A stretch of 11,606 nucleotides of DNA, from NCBI GenBank assembly GCA_009845645.1, contig VXZF01000131.1, forward strand, positions 1 to 11,606. Reading direction: 5' to 3'. Positions 1 to 6,979 of this stretch are shown in pieces (positions within the stretch are counted from its first letter, which is position 1; every line of letters begins with the position of its first letter). Position numbers and translations under genes: made by a program. The notes under the pieces are model-generated. The model saw only the letters and a list, made by a program, of their open reading frames with translations, was not told where the DNA came from and searched no databases. The stretch comes from Gemmatimonadota bacterium (lineage in GTDB: Bacteria > Latescibacterota > UBA2968 > UBA8231).

Positions 1-1352
1 CCGCCCGTCTGCTCCGACACCTCGACCATCCGCCCCTCGCCGGTATTCCAGAACAACTGCGGTGGTTGACGGTACTCGATCTCCTTCTGCGTCGAGTTGA
101 TCTCTGGCTCGATGTGCCCATTGGCCAAGATCAGGTCTTGGTACCCGTCGAGATCGTAGTCGAAAAAGCGCAGTCCAAAGGTCAGCGGCTGCAGCGTTGC
201 CTGCATCAGCCGAGCCTTGCCCGCAGCATCGACGAAAACCTCGCTTCCAGCTTGGCTGTAGAGCGAGAGCGCCTCGCGGCTGAAGTTGCCAATGGCAATG
301 GAGAGCACGCCGTCATTGGCGACTGAGGTAATATCTACGCCCATCCCCGCTCGCGCTCGCCCGGTCTCGTCGTAGCCGATGCCCGCGGCGAGACCCCGCT
401 CCGCAAAGCGGCCCCCACCTAAGTTTTGTAACAGGAAATTGGGCTGGGTGTCGTTAGTGACGACCAAGTCGATGCGACCGTCGTCTTCAAAGTCGGTCAT
501 GGCCACGCCCATGGACTTGCCCTCGGGCAATAGCAGGCCCGCTTCTTCGGTGATCTCCTCGAAGCGGCCCTCGCCTAGGTTGCGATAGAGCCTCGGCGTC
601 GAGCCGGGGTACTGCTTCGGCGTAGCGTAGGACTTTCCCTTGCCATCTTGCGTAGTGTATATGTCGGTGCTGGGCGACCAATGCACGTAGTTGGTGACCA
701 ACAGATCCAGCCAGCCGTCGCCATCCACATCAACCCAGGCCGCGCCCGTGGACCACTCGGGGTTTTCGTTGCCCGCATCATCCCGCCAGATCGCACCTGC
801 CAAGCCCGCTTCTTGTGCCACATCGACAAAGCGACCCGCGTCGTTGCGCAAGAGCAGGTTCGGCCCCAAGGTCGTCAGGTAGATATCCGGGTCGCCATCG
901 GCGTCGTAGTCGGCAATCGTCGCACCCATGCCATAGACCGAGAAGTCTAGACCCGCGCGTTCCGTTGCGTCATCAAAGGTGCCGTTGCCGAGGTTGCGGT
1001 AGAGCTTGCCGGGGGCCTTCTCTCCGCCCCAGCCCTCGCTATTGACCAAGAGTACGTCCAGCCAGCCATCGCCATCGTAATCAAAGAGCGCACAGCCGCT
1101 GCCCATAGTTTCCGGCATCCACTTGTCGCCGCGCGCACCAGTCTCGTGTCTGAATTCGAGACCAGCCTCTCGCGTCACATCGACAAAGCGCACCGCAGGA
1201 GCCTCTTTCCGCCCGCGCCCCACTGCGTAGTCGGCAGCCGGTTTGGTGTACTCAGGCTTCGGAGCCGGCTCCGAAGGCTCTTCTGGGCCGCACGCAGTCC
1301 ACAACACCGCGCCGACCAACAGTCGCCAGATCGTGCTATGAGATGTTGGCAT
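1..1352 (-). CDS. CRTAC1-like FG-GAP/VCBS repeat lipoprotein, C-terminus beyond window
   Basis: Seen: 450 codons are open from an ATG at 1352 to the left edge, with no stop. The N-terminus has a short hydrophobic stretch (about residues 8-20) ending at Cys21. This is a lipoprotein-like signal, though Trp at -3 makes the lipobox imperfect. A Pro/Glu-rich linker follows. Five calcium-loop motifs of the DxDxDG type lie at about residues 91-99, 148-156, 208-216, 287-295 (degenerate, with Glu) and 398-406. Each sits near a repeated LYRNLGNGTF-like or LLxN segment. Known: such repeats form integrin-alpha-type beta-propeller blades. The family usually ends in an ASPIC/UnbV domain, which would lie outside the window. 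Inferred: an envelope-anchored, calcium-stabilised binding or scaffold protein with no catalytic site visible. It is co-oriented with the haem protein at 2029-4893 but separated from it by two plus-strand genes. There is no good Shine-Dalgarno sequence before the start. Confidence is high for the family and low for the role. Confidence 0.9.
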   Translation of the reverse strand, partial: MPTSHSTIWRLLVGAVLWTACGPEEPSEPAPKPEYTKPAADYAVGRGRKEAPAVRFVDVTREAGLEFRHETGARGDKWMPETMGSGCALFDYDGDGWLDVLLVNSEGWGGEKAPGKLYRNLGNGTFDDATERAGLDFSVYGMGATIADYDADGDPDIYLTTLGPNLLLRNDAGRFVDVAQEAGLAGAIWRDDAGNENPEWSTGAAWVDVDGDGWLDLLVTNYVHWSPSTDIYTTQDGKGKSYATPKQYPGSTPRLYRNLGEGRFEEITEEAGLLLPEGKSMGVAMTDFEDDGRIDLVVTNDTQPNFLLQNLGGGRFAERGLAAGIGYDETGRARAGMGVDITSVANDGVLSIAIGNFSREALSLYSQAGSEVFVDAAGKARLMQATLQPLTFGLRFFDYDLDGYQDLILANGHIEPEINSTQKEIEYRQPPQLFWNTGEGRMVEVSEQTG

Positions 1353-1483
1353 AAAATTTGCGTCCTATTACGTACTTCCTCGTCATATCTCTTCCTTCAA
1401 GCCTTGCAGTGTGAAAGGTGTGATACACAGGTGTTTGCTAGAGTAAACGACACGCAAAAAGAATGCAATCGGACTAGCTCGGC

Positions 1484-1795
1484 ATGAATCGCAGCGAAGC
1501 CTACATCGCCGACGAAAAATTGACTTACCTACTGCACGACGAAAGCAAGAACGGTCTATTCGTTCTATTAGGCTATGACGACCACAATGTCGAGGACTTA
1601 CGCAGAGGTCTGTTAGTCATCGTCAGGACGCAACCGCTTGCCGAACGCATTGCAACTGAGCACGGCACCAAATACATTATCCTTGGATATATTGACACAC
1701 CATCATACGGCTTATTTCATCTGCGCACCGTTTGGTTTATTCGCCACGGCGAGACCGCGCCGCGTTTTGTAACGGCCGTTCCACAAAGGAGTTAG
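1484..1795 (+). CDS. DUF6883-like small protein
   Basis: Seen: 103 residues from an ATG with no clear ribosome site. The order is an N-terminal helix containing EKLTYLLHDE, a GLFVLLGYD segment, a helix around residues 36-59, then a beta-rich half ending in LRTVWFIRHGE and PRFVTAVP. Known: the pattern of a YLL helix, an LGY/LGF strand, a TVW strand with an acidic Gly-Glu turn and a terminal PRFVTAYP-like strand matches DUF6883. That family often lies just upstream of a DUF4926 gene, as it does here with 3 nt between the genes. Inferred: the two form a bicistronic unit of the toxin-antitoxin or immunity style, but no biochemical role is established that I know of. The gene is AT-richer than its neighbours (25 of 60 bases are G or C at 1681-1740), suggesting acquisition. 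The 131-nt region upstream is divergent with the CRTAC1-like gene. It holds a small GTGT-GAT-ACAC palindrome (1418-1428) that could be an operator. Confidence 0.72.
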   Translation: MNRSEAYIADEKLTYLLHDESKNGLFVLLGYDDHNVEDLRRGLLVIVRTQPLAERIATEHGTKYIILGYIDTPSYGLFHLRTVWFIRHGETAPRFVTAVPQRS

Positions 1796-1798
1796 TCC

Positions 1799-2053
1799 AT
1801 GAATACCCTAGCCGAACCCCTAGATGAACCCCTAGATGAACACCGACGGGCTGTCCTAACAGCCGATCAACCCGAAGCCGAGCTGATCGCCGGCGATGTC
1901 GGGGTCGTGGTCTTCATTCACGGCGAAGGAGCCGCGTACGAGGTGGAGTTTCCCAACCGCGCTGTCCTCACCTTGGAGGCCGATCAAGTGCGGGCACTAG
2001 GCATGGAGGAAATTCTCCACGTGCGCCCTCAACCACCCTCCCCCAACGGATGA
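1799..2053 (+). CDS. DUF4926-like small protein
   Basis: Seen: 84 residues. The start is well supported by AAAGGAG at 1785-1791, 7 nt before the ATG, inside the end of the preceding gene. After a low-complexity acidic N-terminus (EPLDEPLDE) comes a small beta-domain with GDVGVVVFIHGEGAAYEVEF, a TLEADQVR turn and a final EILHVRP strand. Known: this is the compact SH3-like/KOW-like pattern of DUF4926, whose typical members are 60-75 residues, so the N-terminal extension is extra. It is paired with DUF6883 in many genomes. Inferred: it is the partner (antitoxin or immunity-like) of the upstream protein. The last 25 nt overlap, on the opposite strand, the 3' end of the large cytochrome gene, so both C-termini share DNA. 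No terminator is visible between the converging genes. Confidence 0.75.
   Translation: MNTLAEPLDEPLDEHRRAVLTADQPEAELIAGDVGVVVFIHGEGAAYEVEFPNRAVLTLEADQVRALGMEEILHVRPQPPSPNG
1814..1841 (+). repeat. 12-bp tandem duplication inside the DUF4926 gene
   Basis: The unit GAACCCCTAGAT occurs at 1814-1825 and again at 1826-1837, followed by a partial third copy (GAAC, 1838-1841). It is in frame and adds one Glu-Pro-Leu-Asp unit to the protein's N-terminus. It is probably a replication-slippage event in a segment under little constraint. Confidence 0.85.
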
Positions 2054-4893
2054 ACGTGGATCTTGAGCGCCTCGCGGTTGTCGTGTGGATGCTCTAGCCG
2101 GTAGCGGCGCGTCAACTCTTGCGCCGACTCGTCGATCTGGTAGTACTGGTAAGCCTGCTCGGCGACGAGGGCCGCAGCCTCGCGGCCAAGGGCGCGCAGC
2201 GAGAGCATCCGGTGGTAATGGGCGACGCGGTCTTCCGGGTCAATGGCCAATACACCATCGAGAGCCTCCAAAGCCTCCTCAAAGCGTCCATCTAGATACA
2301 GCACCCGGCCCAAGTTCCGCCACGTAGCACGATCCTCGGAAAAGTCGCGCAACACTCGGCGATACGCCTGCGCCGCAGCCTCGTAGCGGCCATCCTCCTG
2401 CAACACCACGCCCCAGACCCAAGCCGTCTGCCCGTCGCCGCTAACTAACGCCTCGCAGTCCTCCAAATGCTCGTAGGCCCGCTCCAAGTGGCCGTCGCGC
2501 ACTGCAACCTTGGCCAAGTTGCGGCAACCGTCCAAGCGCTCCGGTGCTAGCTGTTCCACCGTTGCAAAGGCCCGGGCGGCTCCTTGGGTATCGTCTTGGA
2601 GCAGCAAGCCGATGCCATAGTCGTTGAAGCGCATCCAGTCGCCCGCATCCGGCGCACCCGCCGCGGACGACTCTCCCACCACCAACTCCACTTCGCCACG
2701 AGCAATCTCAGTTACCGGCAAATCCGGCACTTGGTCGAAGCGGCGGAACCCCTGGCGGTTGTTGTTAAAGGCAAATTCCGTATAGGCTCGGTCGAACTTG
2801 CGCCACAGCAGCCGCGCCCGCAGCGTCAGCTTGCGCCCCGCGTAGTCCTCAGGCACCCGGAAACTGTAGTGAGCGACATCCGCCGTACCCGGACCAATGG
2901 TGCGCACGTACACGGCGGTGACGATGTCCTGCGCGTTGCGCCGATGGATGGCTTGGCCTTTTGCATCGACCATCAACGCCTTGTAAAAGTGCGCTCCCGG
3001 GTCGACGTGCCCGTCGTCTTGCACCGCCCCGCTCAAAGCTAGCACCGCGTCGTCGTCGCTTACCACCGAGACCTCTAGCCAGCCCTCGTTGGAATCGTTG
3101 GTCCCGCCCGGGAAGGTGTGCCCAACGCCCTTATTGCGCACCACCACGTCGAATGTGTACTCGCCGCCGGGCACCAGCGCCGGCTGGCTCTTGTCCAGCG
3201 CGTAGTGCGCTTCTTCTTGGTGGTGCAGCGCAAACACATCGACGCTGAGTTTTTCGTCTTGCAGAAATTCCTCAATCCGCGCGATAGTCTCCTCGTCGCC
3301 GCGGATGAAGGGCAGGGCCGTGTTGACCGCCAAAAAGCGATGCGACTTGACGTACCCATCCCGCGCCGACACATCGCCAGCGACCGCTTCCTCCAGCGGC
3401 ATGTGGCAATCCTGGCAGACCCGCTTGACACCGGGTAGATAGAACGTCCTAGAGGCGTTGAGCGCCACGCCGCTGTCGTGCCAATTGTCGAACTCGTTTT
3501 GGCCGCGCAGCCAGCGGTAGCCATTGACGCGCGAATCGAGACTGACCTTGTGGCAGGTGGCGCAAAACTCAGAGGTGCGGAAGAAGGGCTTGAGCATCTG
3601 CTTCTTGTGCACGATGGGCCGTGCCTTCAGCGCCGTGTCGTGCACAAAGCGGCCCACGCCTTCTTTGGCATTGGCGAACAGATAGGGATCTTCCTGCTCG
3701 TCGGCGATGTTATAGTTGCCGTTGCCGGTCTGGTCGTGAATTTCGTCGATGGCGTGGCATCCTAGGCAGGTCAGCCCGGCTTGGGCTTGGGGCGAGGCGC
3801 GGTCAATCTCCTCGGTCATTTTGCCCGCCAGCATCAACGCCGGATCGTGGCAACCCGAACACCACTTGGACTTGATCTTGGCCTCCTCGCCCGCCAAGTC
3901 CTTGTAATAGGCAATATGCGCGTCAACCTCCGCATTGCTCTCAGTCGAGTTGCTGCGCATGTGATTGATCGTCGCCTCGTAGAAGGGATTGTTAAACGAG
4001 GCAAAGCGGTGCGCTGACGTCGCCCACTGTTCGACGATGGCCGCGTGACAGCGGGCGCACGTCTCCGAACCAATCGGCTCGTTGACTACAAAACCGTACT
4101 CATCAATGTCTCCGGCGAGTTTTTCCGGCTGCGAGAGATCGCCGCGCGTAATGATCCGCGAGGGCAGAATATCTCCGGTCGTAGTCGTAGTAGCCGCCGG
4201 AAAAAAGGGGCTTTCAGCAGGAACGAAATTGGCGGGGATAAAGTCGTCTGGGGCAAAGTCAGCGACCTCCCGCGCTTTGGAACCTGGGCCAGTGTGCTTG
4301 CCAGCGGCAAATGCCTCCTCGGCCGCCTGCGTGTACTGCTCGCCGCTATAGCTCAACCCGTGTAGCACCACGGCGAGCGCCAACAGCCCGACCACTGCTA
4401 TGGGCACAATGCGATAGCTCCGTGCAGAGGGCTTCCATAGTGAGAGGCGACGGTGAGCCAAGTAAAAGAGAGGAATCAAAACCGCCGCGGCCACATGGCT
4501 CCAGTACGCCACCGGATTGCCGCGATTGCTCGCCGCACTGAGGATGAACTGTCCGCTGATGGCCAGTATAATGCCCAGCGTCAGGGTGGCGATGCCGGTG
4601 TAGATAGCCCGTTTGCGGCTTTTGCGCCACACCGCCGGTAAGTGCCAAGCCACAAAGCCCAGCGCCAGTACCACCAGCACCCAACCGACGCCCGTATGCG
4701 ACAGCACCATGACTTGGTAAAACTTGGGCAGGGAAATGTCGGTGACGGCGAAGTAGTCGAAATCGAGGGCGTCGGCCAGCCGGTTGGTCAGCAAATAGAG
4801 CGTATCGGCGACCATGAAGACGCCCAAGGCCACCACGGCCAGCAAGGTCCGTTGCTGGCGAGTGCTCAGGCGACTCGGGGTTCTCTTTTTCAT
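2029..4893 (-). CDS. Membrane-anchored pentahaem cytochrome c with C-terminal TPR domain
   Basis: Seen: 954 residues. Hydrophobic helices lie at about 17-37, 62-84, 97-118, 131-147 and 162-179, with histidines near both ends of helix 2 (His66, His84) and helix 4 (His133, His147). A Thr/Pro-rich linker spans about 200-245. Five CxxCH haem sites follow: Cys279-His283, Cys345-His349, Cys376-His380, Cys444-His448 and Cys493-His497. A beta-rich domain spans about 545-740 and contains VGHTFPGG, and TPR-like helix pairs fill 752-930. Known: the haem spacing resembles the cytochrome c554/c-prime type multihaem family, and TPRs mediate protein contacts. Inferred: it is an inner-membrane electron-transfer protein with its haems and TPRs on the periplasmic side. 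The paired histidines could hold b haems. The gene starts three bases after a six-codon upstream frame (see 4897-4959). Its 3' end overlaps the converging DUF4926 gene. The redox partner and substrate cannot be read from the sequence. Confidence 0.93.
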   Translation of the reverse strand: MKKRTPSRLSTRQQRTLLAVVALGVFMVADTLYLLTNRLADALDFDYFAVTDISLPKFYQVMVLSHTGVGWVLVVLALGFVAWHLPAVWRKSRKRAIYTGIATLTLGIILAISGQFILSAASNRGNPVAYWSHVAAAVLIPLFYLAHRRLSLWKPSARSYRIVPIAVVGLLALAVVLHGLSYSGEQYTQAAEEAFAAGKHTGPGSKAREVADFAPDDFIPANFVPAESPFFPAATTTTTGDILPSRIITRGDLSQPEKLAGDIDEYGFVVNEPIGSETCARCHAAIVEQWATSAHRFASFNNPFYEATINHMRSNSTESNAEVDAHIAYYKDLAGEEAKIKSKWCSGCHDPALMLAGKMTEEIDRASPQAQAGLTCLGCHAIDEIHDQTGNGNYNIADEQEDPYLFANAKEGVGRFVHDTALKARPIVHKKQMLKPFFRTSEFCATCHKVSLDSRVNGYRWLRGQNEFDNWHDSGVALNASRTFYLPGVKRVCQDCHMPLEEAVAGDVSARDGYVKSHRFLAVNTALPFIRGDEETIARIEEFLQDEKLSVDVFALHHQEEAHYALDKSQPALVPGGEYTFDVVVRNKGVGHTFPGGTNDSNEGWLEVSVVSDDDAVLALSGAVQDDGHVDPGAHFYKALMVDAKGQAIHRRNAQDIVTAVYVRTIGPGTADVAHYSFRVPEDYAGRKLTLRARLLWRKFDRAYTEFAFNNNRQGFRRFDQVPDLPVTEIARGEVELVVGESSAAGAPDAGDWMRFNDYGIGLLLQDDTQGAARAFATVEQLAPERLDGCRNLAKVAVRDGHLERAYEHLEDCEALVSGDGQTAWVWGVVLQEDGRYEAAAQAYRRVLRDFSEDRATWRNLGRVLYLDGRFEEALEALDGVLAIDPEDRVAHYHRMLSLRALGREAAALVAEQAYQYYQIDESAQELTRRYRLEHPHDNREALKIHVHPLGEGG

Positions 4894-4896
4894 GGC

Positions 4897-4959
4897 TTAG
4901 CTGAGTAGAGCGCGCATGGCCGGCGGGATTGCCGGGTTTCCTCCTTTAAAGATAGGAGG
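4897..4959 (-). promoter_or_regulatory. Structured leader with a six-codon upstream frame before the cytochrome gene
   Basis: Seen on the minus strand, 5' to 3': CCTCCT (4959-4954), an 8-nt loop, AGGAGG (4945-4940), AAAC, a perfect 5-bp stem CCGGC/GCCGG with a 6-nt loop (4935-4920), CC, then ATG at 4917. That ATG opens a six-codon frame, MRALLS, whose TAA (4899-4897) lies 3 nt before the cytochrome ATG at 4893 and in the same frame. The cytochrome ATG itself has no Shine-Dalgarno sequence. Inferred: AGGAGG is the only strong ribosome site. If the second stem folds, it brings the site to about 6 nt from the small frame, which would then couple to the large gene by re-initiation. The CCTCCT element could mask it. 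This has not been tested and may be chance. Confidence 0.4.
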
Positions 4960-4998
4960 TACGCGCGATCTCTGGTAGGCTGCAACCCGAGGGGATGC

Positions 4999-5745
4999 TT
5001 ATACCCACTGCCCTTCGGCTGAGCTCAGGTCGAAGCCTTGTAGCCAGCCGACGACTTTTTCGACCATGACTTGCGCGTGTTCGCTAAAGACGTGGTCGGC
5101 TCCGTCGATGACAACGAGTTCGGCGTTGTCCCTGGCTCGGGCGAGGATGTCGTGCGAGTCGTCAATCGGCACCACGTCGTCCTCGTTGCCATGCACTAGC
5201 AACCAAGGCACTACAATCTCGGTCCCACGTCTCACCACAGTGTCGATCTGAGCCATATCGTCCATGTAGGCTTGCGAGAGTGGGCAGTCCGGCTCGTCCC
5301 ACATGCAGCCCTCGTCGGGCACCTCCTCGCCGAACTCGCGCTCGGCAAAGGCGTGCGTATGCACCATGCCCGCGAGGGAGACGAGCAGGTGAATGCGCTC
5401 GTCGCGGCTGGCGCGCAAGACGCCGACCGCCCCGCCCATGCTGTGGCCGACATAGCAGACCGAGTAGCCGTCCAAGGCGCTGAGCACCGCGCCGAGATCT
5501 TCGACTTCTTTGGAGATCGTCGCGTCGGCAAAGCGGCCCTCGGACGCACCGTTGCCGGCAAATGAAAAGCGCAGCGCATGAATGCCAGCGGCCGCTAATC
5601 CCTCGGCGAGTGCTACGACAAAGGGACGATCCTTGTTGCCAGTCACGCCGTGCCCCAAGACGGCGATGTGCCGCGATCCCTCCGTGCCGGCGTGAAAAGT
5701 GTAGTCCAGCACTTCGCCGGACGGGTTGCGAATGGTTCCGAACAT
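4999..5745 (-). CDS. Alpha/beta-hydrolase fold protein (serine hydrolase)
   Basis: Seen: 248 residues from the ATG at 5745, chosen because AGAAGGA (5760-5754) lies 8 nt upstream. A longer frame to 5811 exists but has no ribosome site and begins inside an inverted repeat. Motifs in order are LGHGVTGNK (about 30-38, oxyanion-hole HG), the GHSMGG nucleophile elbow with Ser102, a short lid-like insert (about 130-165) with several acidic residues and Cys147/Cys154, GNEDDVVP with the likely acid Asp190, and GADHVF with the catalytic His218. There is no signal peptide, so it is cytoplasmic. Known: this order is the canonical esterase/peptidase-like triad of the family. The substrate cannot be read from the sequence. 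It lies 105 nt upstream of the cytochrome gene on the same strand and 142 nt downstream of the three-gene cassette, so it probably has its own promoter. Confidence 0.9.
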   Translation of the reverse strand: MFGTIRNPSGEVLDYTFHAGTEGSRHIAVLGHGVTGNKDRPFVVALAEGLAAAGIHALRFSFAGNGASEGRFADATISKEVEDLGAVLSALDGYSVCYVGHSMGGAVGVLRASRDERIHLLVSLAGMVHTHAFAEREFGEEVPDEGCMWDEPDCPLSQAYMDDMAQIDTVVRRGTEIVVPWLLVHGNEDDVVPIDDSHDILARARDNAELVVIDGADHVFSEHAQVMVEKVVGWLQGFDLSSAEGQWV

Positions 5746-5803
5746 GAGTTTCATCCTTCTCATTTTGGTGTTCGATCTGTGTGTCGTTGGGCTGTCTGCG
5801 CTT

Positions 5804-5828
5804 GAGAACACTCTCCGCCAGTGTTCTC
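5804..5828. repeat. Perfect 9-bp inverted repeat between hydrolase and MBL genes
   Basis: GAGAACACT (5804-5812) and AGTGTTCTC (5820-5828) are exact reverse complements around a 7-nt spacer. No run of T follows on either strand, so it is not a standard intrinsic terminator. It lies in the 142-nt gap, about 60 nt upstream of the preferred hydrolase start. It could be a repressor operator or an mRNA hairpin in the hydrolase leader, and it could also slow transcription leaving the upstream operon. Confidence 0.55.
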
Positions 5829-5879
5829 CTTGTCCACATGGATAGCGAATCGCTGCTTGGATTACTGTTTGGGCGATAG

Positions 5880-5885
5880 ATTATA
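5880..5885 (-). promoter_or_regulatory. Possible -10 box for the hydrolase gene
   Basis: The minus strand reads TATAAT here, a perfect -10 hexamer three bases past the stop codon of the MBL gene. No convincing -35 element is found 16-18 nt upstream and there is no extended -10 TG. If it is used, the inverted repeat at 5804-5828 would lie in the 5' untranslated region of the hydrolase mRNA. Confidence 0.25.
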
Positions 5886-5887
5886 GT

Positions 5888-6979
5888 TCACTCGACTAAG
5901 TCGCCGAGACCACAGGCCGAACCAAAGGTTTCTATCTTCCATCGTCCCTGCGAGCCGAGCGGGTGCCGCAGCCGAATCGCGCCTGGCGACATCGCGAGCT
6001 GTCGAAGTTCAATGCCGGTACTGCGAATGGTTCGGTCAACCATACTATGTCTGCGCACTTGGGATGGTGCGGACAAACCGGTGCTCGCCGTTGCATAGGC
6101 GTTTGTTGTGTGTGCGAGAATACGCCGCACATCGCGTTGGCTCGGCAGTACACGGCCTCCCCTACACCATGGTGCCAGCACCGCGACGGGATTGGAGCCC
6201 AGCATCCGGTTCCACACATCCGGTTCATCGGCATTTTCTGATCCATGGTGCGGAACCTTGAATACTGATGCCTTGCCGGTTGGCCGCTCCTCACTCTGCA
6301 GAATTTCTACCCAACCGCGCTTTTCCAGATCCGAACCGAGTAGCACCGCAATATCGTCAACGCCAATCCAGAGCACGACCGACATATCGTTGGGAGTAAC
6401 ATATGGAATCCGTGTCTTTGTCCGATTCTCTCTGGGGAACAGATTGCCAATAGATTGCAGGAAGTTCCAAAAAGCGACGTCACTAGGCGACAATGACCAG
6501 ACCTCACAATTGCCCCAGGCATGGATACGTCGGTTGGCCGCAGCAAACGTGAGGCGCGACGCCTTGGACTCAAGCCAAGTGAATACGCGGTGTATCTCTC
6601 GAACTCCTGAACCGGCCTCGGAGAGGTGGCGACCTTCCAAAGCACCAACGGCCGCGAGAAATTCATTGTTGAGGAGAGCATTGGCACAACAGAAATCGGC
6701 CTTGCTGCAGACTTCCACTAGCCTCGTCATCCCGCATATGTGATCGTCGTGCCAGTGAGTCGCCACAACCAGATCAACCGCTTGCGCCGGATCGACGCCG
6801 ATACTTTCGAGATACTCCAAGGCACGTGGGTTTCCTTCATCGTTGATACAGGAATCAACGATCACCCAGCAGCCGGAACCTATATGCAGGACGATGCTCT
6901 CACCGTAGCCGGGTCCGAACAACACGACCTCAAACTCATCCTCGTCTGGCGGACTCCCCGCTTCCCCAGCTTCTGTCAC
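5888..6979 (-). CDS. Soluble ComEC/Rec2-like metallo-beta-lactamase-fold hydrolase (third gene of cassette)
   Basis: Seen: 363 residues. The start is GTG at 6979, overlapping the TGA of the preceding gene by 4 nt (GTGA). No internal Met precedes the catalytic core, so this start is well supported. Motifs are FGPGYGESIVLHIG (about 21-34), VIVDSC (39-44), the metal-binding signature H75-W-H77-D-D79-H80, LLGSD with Asp217, and VPHHGS (242-247). There is no signal peptide or membrane helix. Known: the HxHxDH signature and a late PHHGS motif are shared with the C-terminal MBL domain of ComEC/Rec2 proteins and with free-standing phosphodiesterase- or nuclease-like relatives. Here it is not attached to a competence channel. 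Inferred: a cytoplasmic metal-dependent phosphodiesterase/nuclease or hydrolase, and the probable effector of this operon. The substrate is unknown. Codon use and G+C look lower than in the flanking metabolic genes. Confidence 0.87.
   Translation of the reverse strand: MTEAGEAGSPPDEDEFEVVLFGPGYGESIVLHIGSGCWVIVDSCINDEGNPRALEYLESIGVDPAQAVDLVVATHWHDDHICGMTRLVEVCSKADFCCANALLNNEFLAAVGALEGRHLSEAGSGVREIHRVFTWLESKASRLTFAAANRRIHAWGNCEVWSLSPSDVAFWNFLQSIGNLFPRENRTKTRIPYVTPNDMSVVLWIGVDDIAVLLGSDLEKRGWVEILQSEERPTGKASVFKVPHHGSENADEPDVWNRMLGSNPVAVLAPWCRGGRVLPSQRDVRRILAHTTNAYATASTGLSAPSQVRRHSMVDRTIRSTGIELRQLAMSPGAIRLRHPLGSQGRWKIETFGSACGLGDLVE

Noticed and set aside
1146..1487. 113-residue plus-strand open frame across the CRTAC1-like start
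   Set aside because: It overlaps the FG-GAP gene antisense, is rich in Arg/Ser/Leu from reversed G+C-rich codons, and shows no ribosome site or domain pattern.
4940..4959. CCTCCT/AGGAGG stem as an intrinsic terminator of the hydrolase gene
   Set aside because: There is no T tract after it on the minus strand and the stem is only 6 bp. It fits better as leader structure before the cytochrome gene.
5746..5811. Longer N-terminus for the alpha/beta hydrolase starting at 5811
   Set aside because: It has no ribosome site, begins within the inverted repeat and adds a polar segment unlike the family. The ATG at 5745 has AGAAGGA at an 8-nt distance.
5893..5903. CGACT-A-AGTCG palindrome at the end of the MBL gene
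   Set aside because: It falls inside coding sequence (GDLVE) and is short enough to occur by chance.
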